In this document: in pieces, positions 17,075 to 24,100 of the stretch
Numbering within the stretch: position 1 is the first letter of the stretch
How the letters are laid out: the number at the start of each line of letters is the position of its first letter
Source: CAZICM01 sp964537685
Lineage (GTDB): Bacteria > Myxococcota_A > Polyangia > Polyangiales > Polyangiaceae
Reading direction: 5' to 3'
Length of the DNA stretch: 35,538 nucleotides
Assembly (NCBI GenBank): GCA_964537685.1
Contig: CAZICM010000082.1
Location: forward strand, 1-35,538
Program-made: the position numbers and the translations under genes
The notes under the pieces: model-generated
What the model was told of the DNA's origin: nothing
Seen by the model: the letters and a program-made list of their open reading frames with translations, nothing else
Database searches by the model: none

Positions 17075-17946
17075 GCACCACCGCCCCCGCTCCATCCCTG
17101 CATCTCGAGCGGCCAAGCTCGGGCCAAGAATTCTTGATTCGCGCCCGCGGCTTTCTGCTCGAAAACGAAGCCCTCTACAACATCACCCTAGGCAGCGCCG
17201 AAGCCCCGCCCGGCTCCCCTTCCGCCCCCATCGATCCCTACTGGGCCATCGTCGGCGAAGTCCCCGGTGGCACCGTTCAACTCACCGCCCTCCACACCGC
17301 ACCCCGCCCCGCCGTCCTCTCGGGAAACCATGAAGAAGCCGCCCGCCTTATTGCCGGCGACATCCTCCAGCACCAACGCGAACGGGTCATCACCACCGTC
17401 TTGGGACTACCCGCCTCGGCCCATACCTTTGCCAGCATCATCGCCCAAGCCCGCTCCAAACAGGTGCGGACCCGCATGCGCCAAGGCGCCTATCAGCTTA
17501 CCCAGGTGCACATCCCCCAAGACGTAGAAGGCCACTTCCGGGCGGCCCGCATCGAAGAAGCGCCTCAACTGGCAGAATGGGCCGCTCAATTTAGCCATGA
17601 CGCGGGCCACGGCGAGGAAGCCGACATGTTCCGGCAAAGCGTTCGGCCCCGGATCGAAGCTCAATTCCTATATCTGTGGGAAGTCCACGGAGAACCCGTA
17701 TCCATGGCGAGCCTAGGCCGCTTCACCCCCAACGGCGCGGTCATTTCCCTGGTGTACACCCCCCAAAGCTTCCGGGGCCGGGGCTATGGCGCAAGCGTCA
17801 CGGCGGCCCTCTCCCAACACTGCTTAAACGAAGGGTGGCGCTACTGTTTCCTCTACACCGACCTCGATAACCCAGCCTCCAACAAAATCTACCGTTCCAT
17901 CGGCTATGAATTCCGGGCCGAGAGCGTGCTCCTCGCGCTGGACTAA
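17071..17946 (+). CDS. GNAT-family N-acetyltransferase
   Basis: The product is 291 residues from the ATG that overlaps the previous stop (ATGA). A longer in-frame start at 16627 is rejected because it runs inside the lipoprotein gene as Arg/Pro-rich out-of-frame sequence. The C-terminal half is a GNAT fold. Motif A, with the acetyl-CoA pyrophosphate loop, is YTPQSFRGRGYGASV (~228-242). Motif B is DLDNPASNKIYRSIGYEF near the end. The N-terminal ~150 residues form a partly duplicated, degenerate GNAT-like half, as in two-domain family members. The substrate cannot be predicted. The gene closes the mnmA-lipoprotein-GNAT operon. Confidence 0.88.
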   Translation: MSTTAPAPSLHLERPSSGQEFLIRARGFLLENEALYNITLGSAEAPPGSPSAPIDPYWAIVGEVPGGTVQLTALHTAPRPAVLSGNHEEAARLIAGDILQHQRERVITTVLGLPASAHTFASIIAQARSKQVRTRMRQGAYQLTQVHIPQDVEGHFRAARIEEAPQLAEWAAQFSHDAGHGEEADMFRQSVRPRIEAQFLYLWEVHGEPVSMASLGRFTPNGAVISLVYTPQSFRGRGYGASVTAALSQHCLNEGWRYCFLYTDLDNPASNKIYRSIGYEFRAESVLLALD

Positions 17947-18019
17947 CACCGATCAACACCCCTTGACGCGGCATCCAAACTGCGCCTTGATGCGCGGATT
18001 CGCCGTCAGGGAATACATC

Positions 18020-18036
18020 GGGGCCACAGTGGCCCC
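18020..18036. promoter_or_regulatory. Perfect 17-base palindrome upstream of a lipoprotein gene
   Basis: GGGGCCACAGTGGCCCC is a perfect palindrome (8+1+8) ending 24 bases before the lipoprotein ATG and just upstream of its GAAAGGA ribosome-binding region. It could be a repressor operator or, in RNA, a short hairpin in the 5' leader. There is no direct evidence for either role. Confidence 0.35.
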
Positions 18037-18060
18037 CCACGAAAGGATCGCAGAACAGTC

Positions 18061-18486
18061 ATGAACCGCGCCATTTGCCTGCTCATCGCCAGCACCGCCC
18101 TTGCCCTCGCCGGCTGCGGGCCCAGCAAAGTCGACCAATGCAACGCCCTCATCGACGCGGGAAACAAGTCTCAGAACGGCTTTGTCGCGCTCGAGGCGGC
18201 CATGCTCAACCCTGACTCCCTCCAGAAGCGCATCGATCAAATCAACACGGATGCCAAAGGCGTATCGGGCGTCAAGCTTGAAGATCCAAAGCTTGTCGAA
18301 TTCCGGGACAAGTACGCGGCGGGCTTGACGGAGTGCACGGGCCTCCTGTCCAAGATGAAGCCCATCCTCAAGGATGAGGCAAAGACCGACGAATTGAATA
18401 AATTCATCGATCAGTGGAATGCGCTTTCGGACAAGGAAGGCAAGCTCATCGACGATATCAACGGCTACTGCGGCGGCAAGCCTTAG
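18061..18486 (+). CDS. Small helical lipoprotein
   Basis: The product is 141 residues. The signal MNRAICLLIASTALALAGC has lipobox LAGC (Cys19), preceded by a GAAAGGA ribosome-binding site. The mature protein is Lys/Asp/Glu-rich and predicted helical (KRIDQINTDAKGVSGVKL, DELNKFIDQWNALSDKEGKL). It has cysteines at CNALID, ECTGLL and GYCGG, which may form disulfides. No family was recognised. The likely location is the periplasmic face of the inner or outer membrane. A perfect palindrome lies just upstream (18020-18036). Confidence 0.82.
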   Translation: MNRAICLLIASTALALAGCGPSKVDQCNALIDAGNKSQNGFVALEAAMLNPDSLQKRIDQINTDAKGVSGVKLEDPKLVEFRDKYAAGLTECTGLLSKMKPILKDEAKTDELNKFIDQWNALSDKEGKLIDDINGYCGGKP

Positions 18487-18603
18487 AGAGCGTTTACAGG
18501 GCTACTCCGCACCTCAAATCGCCGGTCGCCCTTCGTCACCGTACAATGTGACGCTCCTCGCAAATCTATAAAACCCCCCATCTCAACCATCTCCAAGGTC
18601 CCC

Positions 18604-19443
18604 ATGAGCACATCCCTCACGATCGTCGCCGTCTACGCCCACCCCGACGACATGGAATTTCACGCCGCTGGCAGCATGGCCAAATGGGCCGCCCAAGGCC
18701 ACACCATCCATGCCATCTGCGCCACCGACGGCGCCCTCGGCACCTTGGTTAGCGGCCAAAGCCCCCAGCAAATCGCCCAAACCCGCGCAAAAGAACTCAC
18801 CTCCGCCATGGAAATCATAGGAGGCCATCCCCCCATCTTGCTTGGATTCCCCGACGGCTTTTTGAGAGACCATGCCAAAGCCCTGCGCGAACGGCTTATC
18901 TATCATTTCCGCCGGCTCAAGGCCGACCGCGTGCTCACCTTCGACCCCTTTAAACACTACGAAATTCACCCCGACCATATTGAAGTAGGCCGGATGGCCT
19001 CCGAAGCCGCGGTGTTCTCATGCTTTCCCCTGCTCCATCCCGACCACCTCGCCCCTGGAGAACACCCAAGCCAGCCCAGCGAAGTCTGGTACATGGGTCC
19101 GCTTGAACATAAACCCAACCGGGTGGTCGAAATTGCGTCCACACTCAAACAAAAGATAGACGCCACCCTATGCCACGGCTCCCAAATAGAAATGCTCGCC
19201 GACTGGTTTGTAAAAGGAGCCGATCCCCGCAACTTAACAACCCAACAAAAAGCCCAACTGAGAAGCGGAGCGGAAAGCTTTTTAGAAGGCATGGGCCGGG
19301 GCATGGCGATGGCCTATGGAGGCAAAGTAGAAATCGCCGAATGCTTTTACGCCTTAAAGACCGCGCCTGGCCACTTTGACAACTACCAGCAAATGGCCAT
19401 GGAACAGATGGGCGCACCGCCTGAAGAAGCCCAATTCCACTAG
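18604..19443 (+). CDS. PIG-L/LmbE-family zinc deacetylase
   Basis: The product is 279 residues. The N-terminal motif AHPDDMEF (His13, Asp16) and the second motif IHPDHIEVG (122-129) provide the zinc ligands typical of PIG-L/LmbE N-acetylglucosaminyl deacetylases, which act on GlcNAc-type sugars in GPI-like lipids, mycothiol, bacillithiol and some antibiotics. DGALGT and the central FDPFKHYE segment also fit. The ATG is preceded by AAGG. The stop is 14 bases before the membrane-protein gene, and an amidohydrolase-like gene follows, so the three form an operon. A sugar or glycolipid substrate is likely but unspecified. Confidence 0.92.
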   Translation: MSTSLTIVAVYAHPDDMEFHAAGSMAKWAAQGHTIHAICATDGALGTLVSGQSPQQIAQTRAKELTSAMEIIGGHPPILLGFPDGFLRDHAKALRERLIYHFRRLKADRVLTFDPFKHYEIHPDHIEVGRMASEAAVFSCFPLLHPDHLAPGEHPSQPSEVWYMGPLEHKPNRVVEIASTLKQKIDATLCHGSQIEMLADWFVKGADPRNLTTQQKAQLRSGAESFLEGMGRGMAMAYGGKVEIAECFYALKTAPGHFDNYQQMAMEQMGAPPEEAQFH

Positions 19444-19457
19444 AAAGCCTAAGACGC

Positions 19458-20393
19458 ATGCTCCCTCCCTATCAAGGCTTTCGATTTATCTTTTCGCTGG
19501 TGAATGGCCTGATTTGGTTTGGCATAGCCTATGGGGTAAGCAGCGCGATATCCCCGCGCATCGAAGCGGCGGGCCGCTTTCACACAGAAAGCGCGCTTAT
19601 TTTTGGCGCGGTCATTTCATTTTTCGCGTGTTTTTTTGGACTCCCCGACGCTTATGGAGGCTTTTTAAAACAAGCGCACGCGGGCCGTTTTAAAAAACCC
19701 AAGACAGAGCCTTCCCCCAACGCAACGGGCCGGCTATCGCGGATAATATTTCTTGCGGGCCTGCGGGGCCTGGTCAGCGCCTTTGCGGGCGTTCTTTTGA
19801 TACGTTTTTATATAGCGCGCTGGGGCATGCCGGAACGGAGCACTTTATGCATAAACTTGGGCATATGGGCAGGCTTTGTATCGCTGGTGAACAACTGGAG
19901 TTTAACGAGTCCTGCATCGCTCTTGGACCTAAAGCCCCCTAAAAACGCGCCGCAAGCGGCGGATCTGCGTTATTTGCTCTATCGTTTTGGACTCCCCCAA
20001 GGCTTTGGCAACGGCCTCATCACAGCCTTGGTGGGATGGGGATCGTATCCGGCGGAAGGGAGCATGAATGCCCAAGCGGTTGGTATTGACGCGCTGATCA
20101 CGGCGCTGATCATTGTATTATTCATGATCTTCATGGCTGGGACCCTGGCGCCGGTGGACACGCTGCTTGGGCGCATAGAAAAACCTGCGGGACCAGCTTT
20201 GGGATGGGGAAAGCGGCTGGCATGGATAGCCTTTTCGGTCGTAGCGAGCGGGGTTTTGGGCTATGGGCTGACGCTCCTGATGGGCCGGGGAGGGATGGAT
20301 AGAGAGATATTTAGCGCGTGGAAGTTTGGGATAACTTTTGTATTGGCCTGTGGCTTTGCGATGGAGACGGGGAGGCGGAAGTTGCATGAATAA
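19458..20393 (+). CDS. Polytopic integral membrane protein, unknown
   Basis: The product is 311 residues with about six to eight hydrophobic segments, including FIFSLVNGLIWFGIAYGV, FGAVISFFACFFGLP, IIFLAGLRGLVSAFAGVLLI, ALITALIIVLFMIFMAGTLA and LAWIAFSVVASGVLGYGLTLL. Short basic loops (RFKKPKTEP) follow the positive-inside rule. No transporter or enzyme signature was recognised. The gaps of 14 bases to the deacetylase gene and 21 to the amidohydrolase-like gene indicate an operon. A role in moving or modifying a lipid or sugar handled by the neighbours is possible but speculative. Confidence 0.85.
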   Translation: MLPPYQGFRFIFSLVNGLIWFGIAYGVSSAISPRIEAAGRFHTESALIFGAVISFFACFFGLPDAYGGFLKQAHAGRFKKPKTEPSPNATGRLSRIIFLAGLRGLVSAFAGVLLIRFYIARWGMPERSTLCINLGIWAGFVSLVNNWSLTSPASLLDLKPPKNAPQAADLRYLLYRFGLPQGFGNGLITALVGWGSYPAEGSMNAQAVGIDALITALIIVLFMIFMAGTLAPVDTLLGRIEKPAGPALGWGKRLAWIAFSVVASGVLGYGLTLLMGRGGMDREIFSAWKFGITFVLACGFAMETGRRKLHE

Positions 20394-20414
20394 CCCACAA
20401 GCGAAAGATTTCTC

Positions 20415-21155
20415 ATGAACCCAACCTCAAAAAACGCCATTGATGCGTGGGCCCAGCCAGCCTTATCTTGCCTAGGGGAAAACCTGCCTGAAGTGGTGCG
20501 GCTCTTCGAAAAATCGGGCAGCGCACATCTCTTAAACCAGGGCAATGCCGAGATTTCCCGCTACACCGAAGCGTTTCCCGATCGATTTGCAGGCGTTGCC
20601 AGCGTCGATCTATCCGATCCCGTCAAAGCCGTGCGCGAACTCGGCGAATGCATAACACACCGTGGATTTAAGGCGCTCCGCATTGTCCCCTGGCTATGGA
20701 AGCTCCCCCCGAATGACAAACTCTATTACCCGCTCTATGTAAAATGCATTGAGCTTGGGATTCCATTTTGCACCCAGGTAGGTCATACCGGACCTTTAAT
20801 GCCCTCGGAGCCTGGTCGACCGATTCCCTATTTAGACGAAGTGGCGCTCACCTTTCCGGACCTGGTCATTGTGGGCGGCCATATTGGCCATCCATGGACG
20901 GAAGAGATGATAGGGCTGGCATGGAAGCATGATAACATCTACATTGACACATCGGCGTATTTACCGCGTTACTATCCCCCGGCGCTTATACAATATATGA
21001 GCACATACGGGAAGAAGAAGGTACTATTTGGCACGAATTTCCCGCAGCTTTCGTTAGAGCGGTGCATGGCGCAGGTGGAACAGCTTGGGCTTGCGGAAGA
21101 TGTGAAGCGGCTTTTCTTGCGGGAGAATGCGGCGAGGGTGTTTGGGGTGGGATAG
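20415..21155 (+). CDS. Amidohydrolase_2-like protein with atypical metal site
   Basis: The product is 246 residues, shorter than typical family members. It resembles the amidohydrolase-2 (ACMSD-like TIM barrel) group: FPDRFAGVASVDLSDP, GFKALRIVPWLWKLPPNDK, PFCTQVGHTGP, IVGGHIGHPW, IDTSAYL, KVLFGTNFPQ and LFLRENAARVFGVG. Two expected metal ligands appear changed. The N-terminal D-x-H is represented by IDAWAQ, and the late Asp of GSDYP is Asn in GTNFPQ. The N-terminal ~50 residues are compressed compared with the homologs I recall. It may use a reduced metal site or be non-catalytic. It is the last gene of the PIG-L operon, and its stop lies 2 bases from the stop of the convergent SecB-like gene. 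Confidence 0.82.
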   Translation: MNPTSKNAIDAWAQPALSCLGENLPEVVRLFEKSGSAHLLNQGNAEISRYTEAFPDRFAGVASVDLSDPVKAVRELGECITHRGFKALRIVPWLWKLPPNDKLYYPLYVKCIELGIPFCTQVGHTGPLMPSEPGRPIPYLDEVALTFPDLVIVGGHIGHPWTEEMIGLAWKHDNIYIDTSAYLPRYYPPALIQYMSTYGKKKVLFGTNFPQLSLERCMAQVEQLGLAEDVKRLFLRENAARVFGVG

Positions 21156-21157
21156 GC

Positions 21158-21754
21158 TTAGATTGCTGATTTCGCAGATCTAGCTCTTTTCTTCTTCGCG
21201 GATGCGCGCGCCGGCTCAGCCGCGCGATCCGCCCCGGATAGATCGACATCTTTAGCCCTTGGGAGCGGCTTTGGAATAGGCTCCTCCGATATCAAAACCC
21301 GTTTGGGCACATCACCGGACACCACCACAGGAAGCACCAGCGCAGGAAAACCCAGCTTCGTTGTCAGGTATTGAATATCCGCGCGAAAATATGGCCAGGT
21401 ATGCATGTACCCCATAACGCCTGCATAATGGGCGATATCGATATTGGACGGAACGCTCTCACTCACCAGCATATAACTAACGCGCATAACGACTTCAAAC
21501 AGAGCGATAGGCTTCTTATCCGCGTCATCATTGCCAAAAACTTCCATCTTGAATGGCAGCACGACAGCCAGCTCACGCGCATCCATCAGCCATCCAACGG
21601 GTATTTGCGGCAAATCATAGCTTAGCCGGCTTACCTCTGATCCAGGCGTGCTGGTTGCGCGCAGCGAAACGCAGAGGATATCATTGAGCGCGAAACTTGC
21701 CGTAAGTTTTGCTGCGATACCTGGATCCGGCGCAATCATCGTAGGGTTTGTCAT
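21158..21754 (-). CDS. SecB-like chaperone of a toxin-antitoxin-chaperone operon
   Basis: The product is 198 residues. The ATG at 21754 overlaps the antitoxin stop (TAATG), so translation is coupled; an upstream TTG would add ten residues. SecB-like features are the strand segment ALFEVVMRVSYML and the C-terminal helix region GYMHTWPYFRADIQYLTTKLGFPALVLPVVV, equivalent to the PYARE...L..R.G.P.L.L motif of SecB. A basic tail (KKKRARSAK) follows. SecB-like members of TAC operons fold and protect the cognate antitoxin instead of serving general export. This is the third gene after toxin and antitoxin. The assignment rests on motif plus gene order. Confidence 0.8.
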   Translation of the reverse strand: MTNPTMIAPDPGIAAKLTASFALNDILCVSLRATSTPGSEVSRLSYDLPQIPVGWLMDARELAVVLPFKMEVFGNDDADKKPIALFEVVMRVSYMLVSESVPSNIDIAHYAGVMGYMHTWPYFRADIQYLTTKLGFPALVLPVVVSGDVPKRVLISEEPIPKPLPRAKDVDLSGADRAAEPARASAKKKRARSAKSAI

Positions 21755-22335
21755 TATGCCGCTACCTGCCCGCTCGCGCTGCAATCCCTCACACTATCGC
21801 TTCTTCTATCGACATTCCATGTGGAATTCGAAAAAGACTTCTTAGGATCTTTATCCCACGACATCATCCGGCTCGTTGAGCGCAACGGTGGGAAAACCAG
21901 CGAGTCTTCCCACGGACGCCCATCCAAGTGACGGCGAAACTCGCGTCCATCTTTCACAAACGCCTCCAACAAGCGTGTCAGCGTAACGCTGGCCCTGCGC
22001 TTGCCCGCTAGAATATGAGATAAGTGGGATGCGGTAATGCCGCACGCTCTCACAATATCTATCTGAGTAACTTTATGAACATCCCTCAGCCGTTCAATGA
22101 GTTTCTTGTAATGCGCGGCCTGCTGCTTCAAGAATTCACGCTTTAGAATTGGGTCAAGTTTCTTGGCTGACTCCTCATCCAAATAAAATTCTCCGCAATG
22201 CGTGCATGTGGGCAGCAAGATATCGGCCGATATGGGTACGCGATAACCAGGATGATATTCGATTGTACGGCCTTGGATGGCCATCATCATCACCGGCGAT
22301 CCACATTCATAGCATGAAAATAGCTTGTCATTCAT
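21754..22335 (-). CDS. MqsA/HigA-like antitoxin: zinc finger, HTH and C-terminal extension
   Basis: The product is 193 residues. Residues 1-55 carry two C-x-x-C pairs (C8/C11 in SCYECG and C44/C47 in TCTHCG), as in the zinc-binding toxin-neutralising domain of MqsA. Residues ~75-130 are an Xre-type HTH (VTQIDIVRACGITASHLSHILAGKRRASVTLTRLLEAF). The last ~60 residues (WEDSLVFPPLRS...) have no counterpart in solitary MqsA and fit the chaperone-addiction segment of TAC antitoxins. The protein should neutralise the upstream toxin, repress its own promoter and depend on the SecB-like chaperone. It starts 10 bases after the toxin stop. Confidence 0.85.
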   Translation of the reverse strand: MNDKLFSCYECGSPVMMMAIQGRTIEYHPGYRVPISADILLPTCTHCGEFYLDEESAKKLDPILKREFLKQQAAHYKKLIERLRDVHKVTQIDIVRACGITASHLSHILAGKRRASVTLTRLLEAFVKDGREFRRHLDGRPWEDSLVFPPLRSTSRMMSWDKDPKKSFSNSTWNVDRRSDSVRDCSASGQVAA

Positions 22336-22345
22336 GACGATTTAC

Positions 22346-22729
22346 CTATTTGCCTCTAGGTCTGAGCGTTTTTCCGTCTGCCCTCAGCAGAGGATATTCT
22401 GGTTCATGGCAGGACACCACAACCATTTCGCCGCCTTCGATATAAAGCTTAACGTACCAAATCCCTTGTGCGTTTTTGACACCATAGACATCTGCGTAAA
22501 TCTGCTTGCTGTCGCTGCCTACATAGTCCTGGCACTTTGTTTCCACAAAGGCTTCCGGGCAAAGATCCTGCTCAATCATTTTTCGGATCAATGGGATAGC
22601 TTTTGGAAACCTTATCTTGCTGTTCTCCCGGCACATACGCTCGGCAACCTTTGAACCAATTTTTGCGCTGGAGGCAAGAAGCTTCACCGAATCGATTGGA
22701 TACTTGCTCTGTTTCAGCTTGCCCACCAT
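22346..22729 (-). CDS. MqsR-like toxin (putative mRNA endoribonuclease)
   Basis: The product is 127 residues, the first gene of a minus-strand operon. The C-terminal half, IYADVYGVKNAQGIWYVKLYIEGGEMVVVSCHEPEYPL, matches the beta-sheet core pattern of MqsR-type toxins (VY..., vYvKl, viSFH). The N-terminal half (YPIDSVKLLASSAKIGSKV, FPKAIPLIRKMI) is helical. MqsR toxins cleave mRNA with a RelE-like fold; Lys, Tyr and Gln candidates are present, but the catalytic set cannot be fixed from sequence alone. Identification leans on the downstream MqsA-like antitoxin and SecB-like gene. Composition is AT-richer than the flanks. Confidence 0.75.
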   Translation of the reverse strand: MVGKLKQSKYPIDSVKLLASSAKIGSKVAERMCRENSKIRFPKAIPLIRKMIEQDLCPEAFVETKCQDYVGSDSKQIYADVYGVKNAQGIWYVKLYIEGGEMVVVSCHEPEYPLLRADGKTLRPRGK

Positions 22730-22803
22730 TGGTGGCAGACATTATCCCGAGCGGATCGTTAAATCAAGACTTTCTGAACCCTGCGTCTGCTTGGCAAGAC
22801 GGC

Positions 22804-22832
22804 AGCGTAAATTGTCTTCAGTACAATGTCAA
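22804..22832 (-). promoter_or_regulatory. Promoter with embedded palindrome for the TAC operon
   Basis: Read on the minus strand, a perfect -35 box TTGACA (22827-22832) and a -10-like TACGCT (22804-22809) are separated by exactly 17 bases. The interval 22811-22827 holds the imperfect palindrome ATTGTACTGAAGACAAT, with 5-base perfect arms and partial inner symmetry. An HTH antitoxin bound there would block RNA polymerase, which fits autoregulation. The start of transcription would fall near 22797, about 70 bases before the toxin ATG. Confidence 0.6.
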
Positions 22833-22922
22833 CAAATCGTCGGCCGGGGTCTTGCTACCTTAAAGCCATCGACGAGCCACGCCCAGGCGCACTCCATCCC
22901 ACCAACATCCGCCGCCGCACTC

Positions 22923-23171
22923 TCACGCCCGCGCTCACGCACGTTCCAGCACTCCGGCATCGCTTCACGCCCGCGCTCACGCAGCTTCCAGCACTCCGGC
23001 ATCGCTTCACGCCCGCGCCCACGCAGCTTCCAGCACTCCGGCATCGTCTCACGCCCGCGCTCACGCACGTTCCAGCACTCCGGCATCGCCTCACGCCCGC
23101 GCTCACGCACGTTCCAGCACTCCGGCATCGCCTCACGCCCGCGCTCACCCAGCTTCCAGCGCTCCGAAAAC
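22923..23171. repeat. 42-bp tandem repeat array, about six copies
   Basis: Six consecutive units begin at 22923, 22965, 23007, 23049, 23091 and 23133. Each runs from TCACGCCCGCGCTCACGCA to the next, and most share CTCCGGCATCG near the end. The last copy is diverged and cut to ~39 bases. Alternate units differ at a GCACG/GCAGC position. Because 42 is a multiple of three, reading frames stay open through the array on both strands. The array occupies most of the 567-base gap between the toxin start and the next gene. The rest of that gap holds the TAC promoter and ~125 bases (23172-23296) in which I see only a ribosome-binding site. Confidence 0.95.
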
Positions 23172-23296
23172 CCTTCTCTTCAAGCCTGTGCACGTCCCCG
23201 GAATACCGCATCCACATCCGGCGTACTTCACATCAAGCTCGGCGCTCCGAATGCTTCGTATCGCCGGCTCATCGTTCCTCACCAGGAGTCTCATCC

Positions 23297-23998
23297 ATGG
23301 ATAAACCTCACAAGTCCCAGTCCCTCCAGTCCATCCGCGAGCACGGCATCTTTACCGCCTCTTGTGTCGCCGCCGATCCAGACACCAAAGGCATGGAGAC
23401 CGCTCTCGCCGCCGAAACCGATACCCTTAAAATTCAGTGCCGTCAGGCCGAAGACCTCTGCGAAGCCGTCCAGCGAAAACTCGCCGTTATCGTCTGTATC
23501 GATCAGGGTATCGATGCCTTCGTCACCTCTTTCGAACTCCGCCTCTTCGACCTCGTTGGCAAAAAACGTAAAGACCCCCTCTATAAGCGCTACTTCCCAA
23601 AGGGTCTGCGCTTCGTCACCCAGGCAGGTATGCGCTTCGTCCAGCCTGCTCTCGTCAATAGCTTGATCACCACCATGAACGAAGACCTCCTTCAACCAGG
23701 GATCGGCCCCATCGCCCAGGAATTCCATCCTAAGATCAGTGCCAAATTAATCGAACTCAATCAGGCCGAACTCGATATGGCCGCCGCAGAACAGGCCCTC
23801 GCCCATATGCGCAATAAAACCCTCCAAGCCTCTAGAGCCCGCTGGGAAGACGAATATGTGAAACTCCACGGCGCCCTTAAATCGAAATTCCCACGCGCCT
23901 CCTCTAGGGTCGAAAGCTACTTCCTCCGCTTCGGGAAAGAGCGAAAGCCCAAGACCTCCGCGAAAGACAGCTCCACCCATCCCGCTCGCCCCGCCTAA
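23297..23998 (+). CDS. Conserved-type hypothetical protein, helical
   Basis: The product is 233 residues. The ATG is preceded by CCAGGAG with a ~9-base spacing. The frame stays open much further upstream, but only because the tandem repeat lacks stops, so the internal start is preferred. The sequence is cytoplasmic in character with no signal peptide. It is predicted largely helical, with coiled-coil-like parts (GMETALAAETDTLKIQCRQAEDLCEAVQRKL, KLIELNQAELDMAAAEQALAHM) and a basic tail (FGKERKPKTSAK). A DPLYKRYFPKGLRFVTQAG segment between the helices looks conserved in style. No function is recognised. It lies downstream of the 42-bp array and upstream of the kinase gene. Confidence 0.82.
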   Translation: MDKPHKSQSLQSIREHGIFTASCVAADPDTKGMETALAAETDTLKIQCRQAEDLCEAVQRKLAVIVCIDQGIDAFVTSFELRLFDLVGKKRKDPLYKRYFPKGLRFVTQAGMRFVQPALVNSLITTMNEDLLQPGIGPIAQEFHPKISAKLIELNQAELDMAAAEQALAHMRNKTLQASRARWEDEYVKLHGALKSKFPRASSRVESYFLRFGKERKPKTSAKDSSTHPARPA

Positions 23999-24100
23999 GC
24001 CAAGCACCACGCTTTCGCCTCCCCAAAGCTTCCCACCTAAATCCCACCCATTCAGATGATGGAAACGAGGGCCGCTTTCACGTAGCCTACCCCTCGAACC

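Noticed and set aside
16627..17946. Longer start for the GNAT protein (439 residues)
   Set aside because: The extra N-terminus is Arg/Pro/His-rich out-of-frame reading of the lipoprotein gene. The ATGA overlap gives a better start.
22923..23171. 42-bp repeats as a CRISPR array
   Set aside because: Units are contiguous with no unique spacers, and no cas genes are nearby.
22617..23666. Long plus- and minus-strand open frames through the tandem repeats as genes
   Set aside because: They are open only because a 42-base unit without stops repeats in frame. They overlap the toxin promoter or the downstream gene and lack ribosome-binding sites and natural composition.
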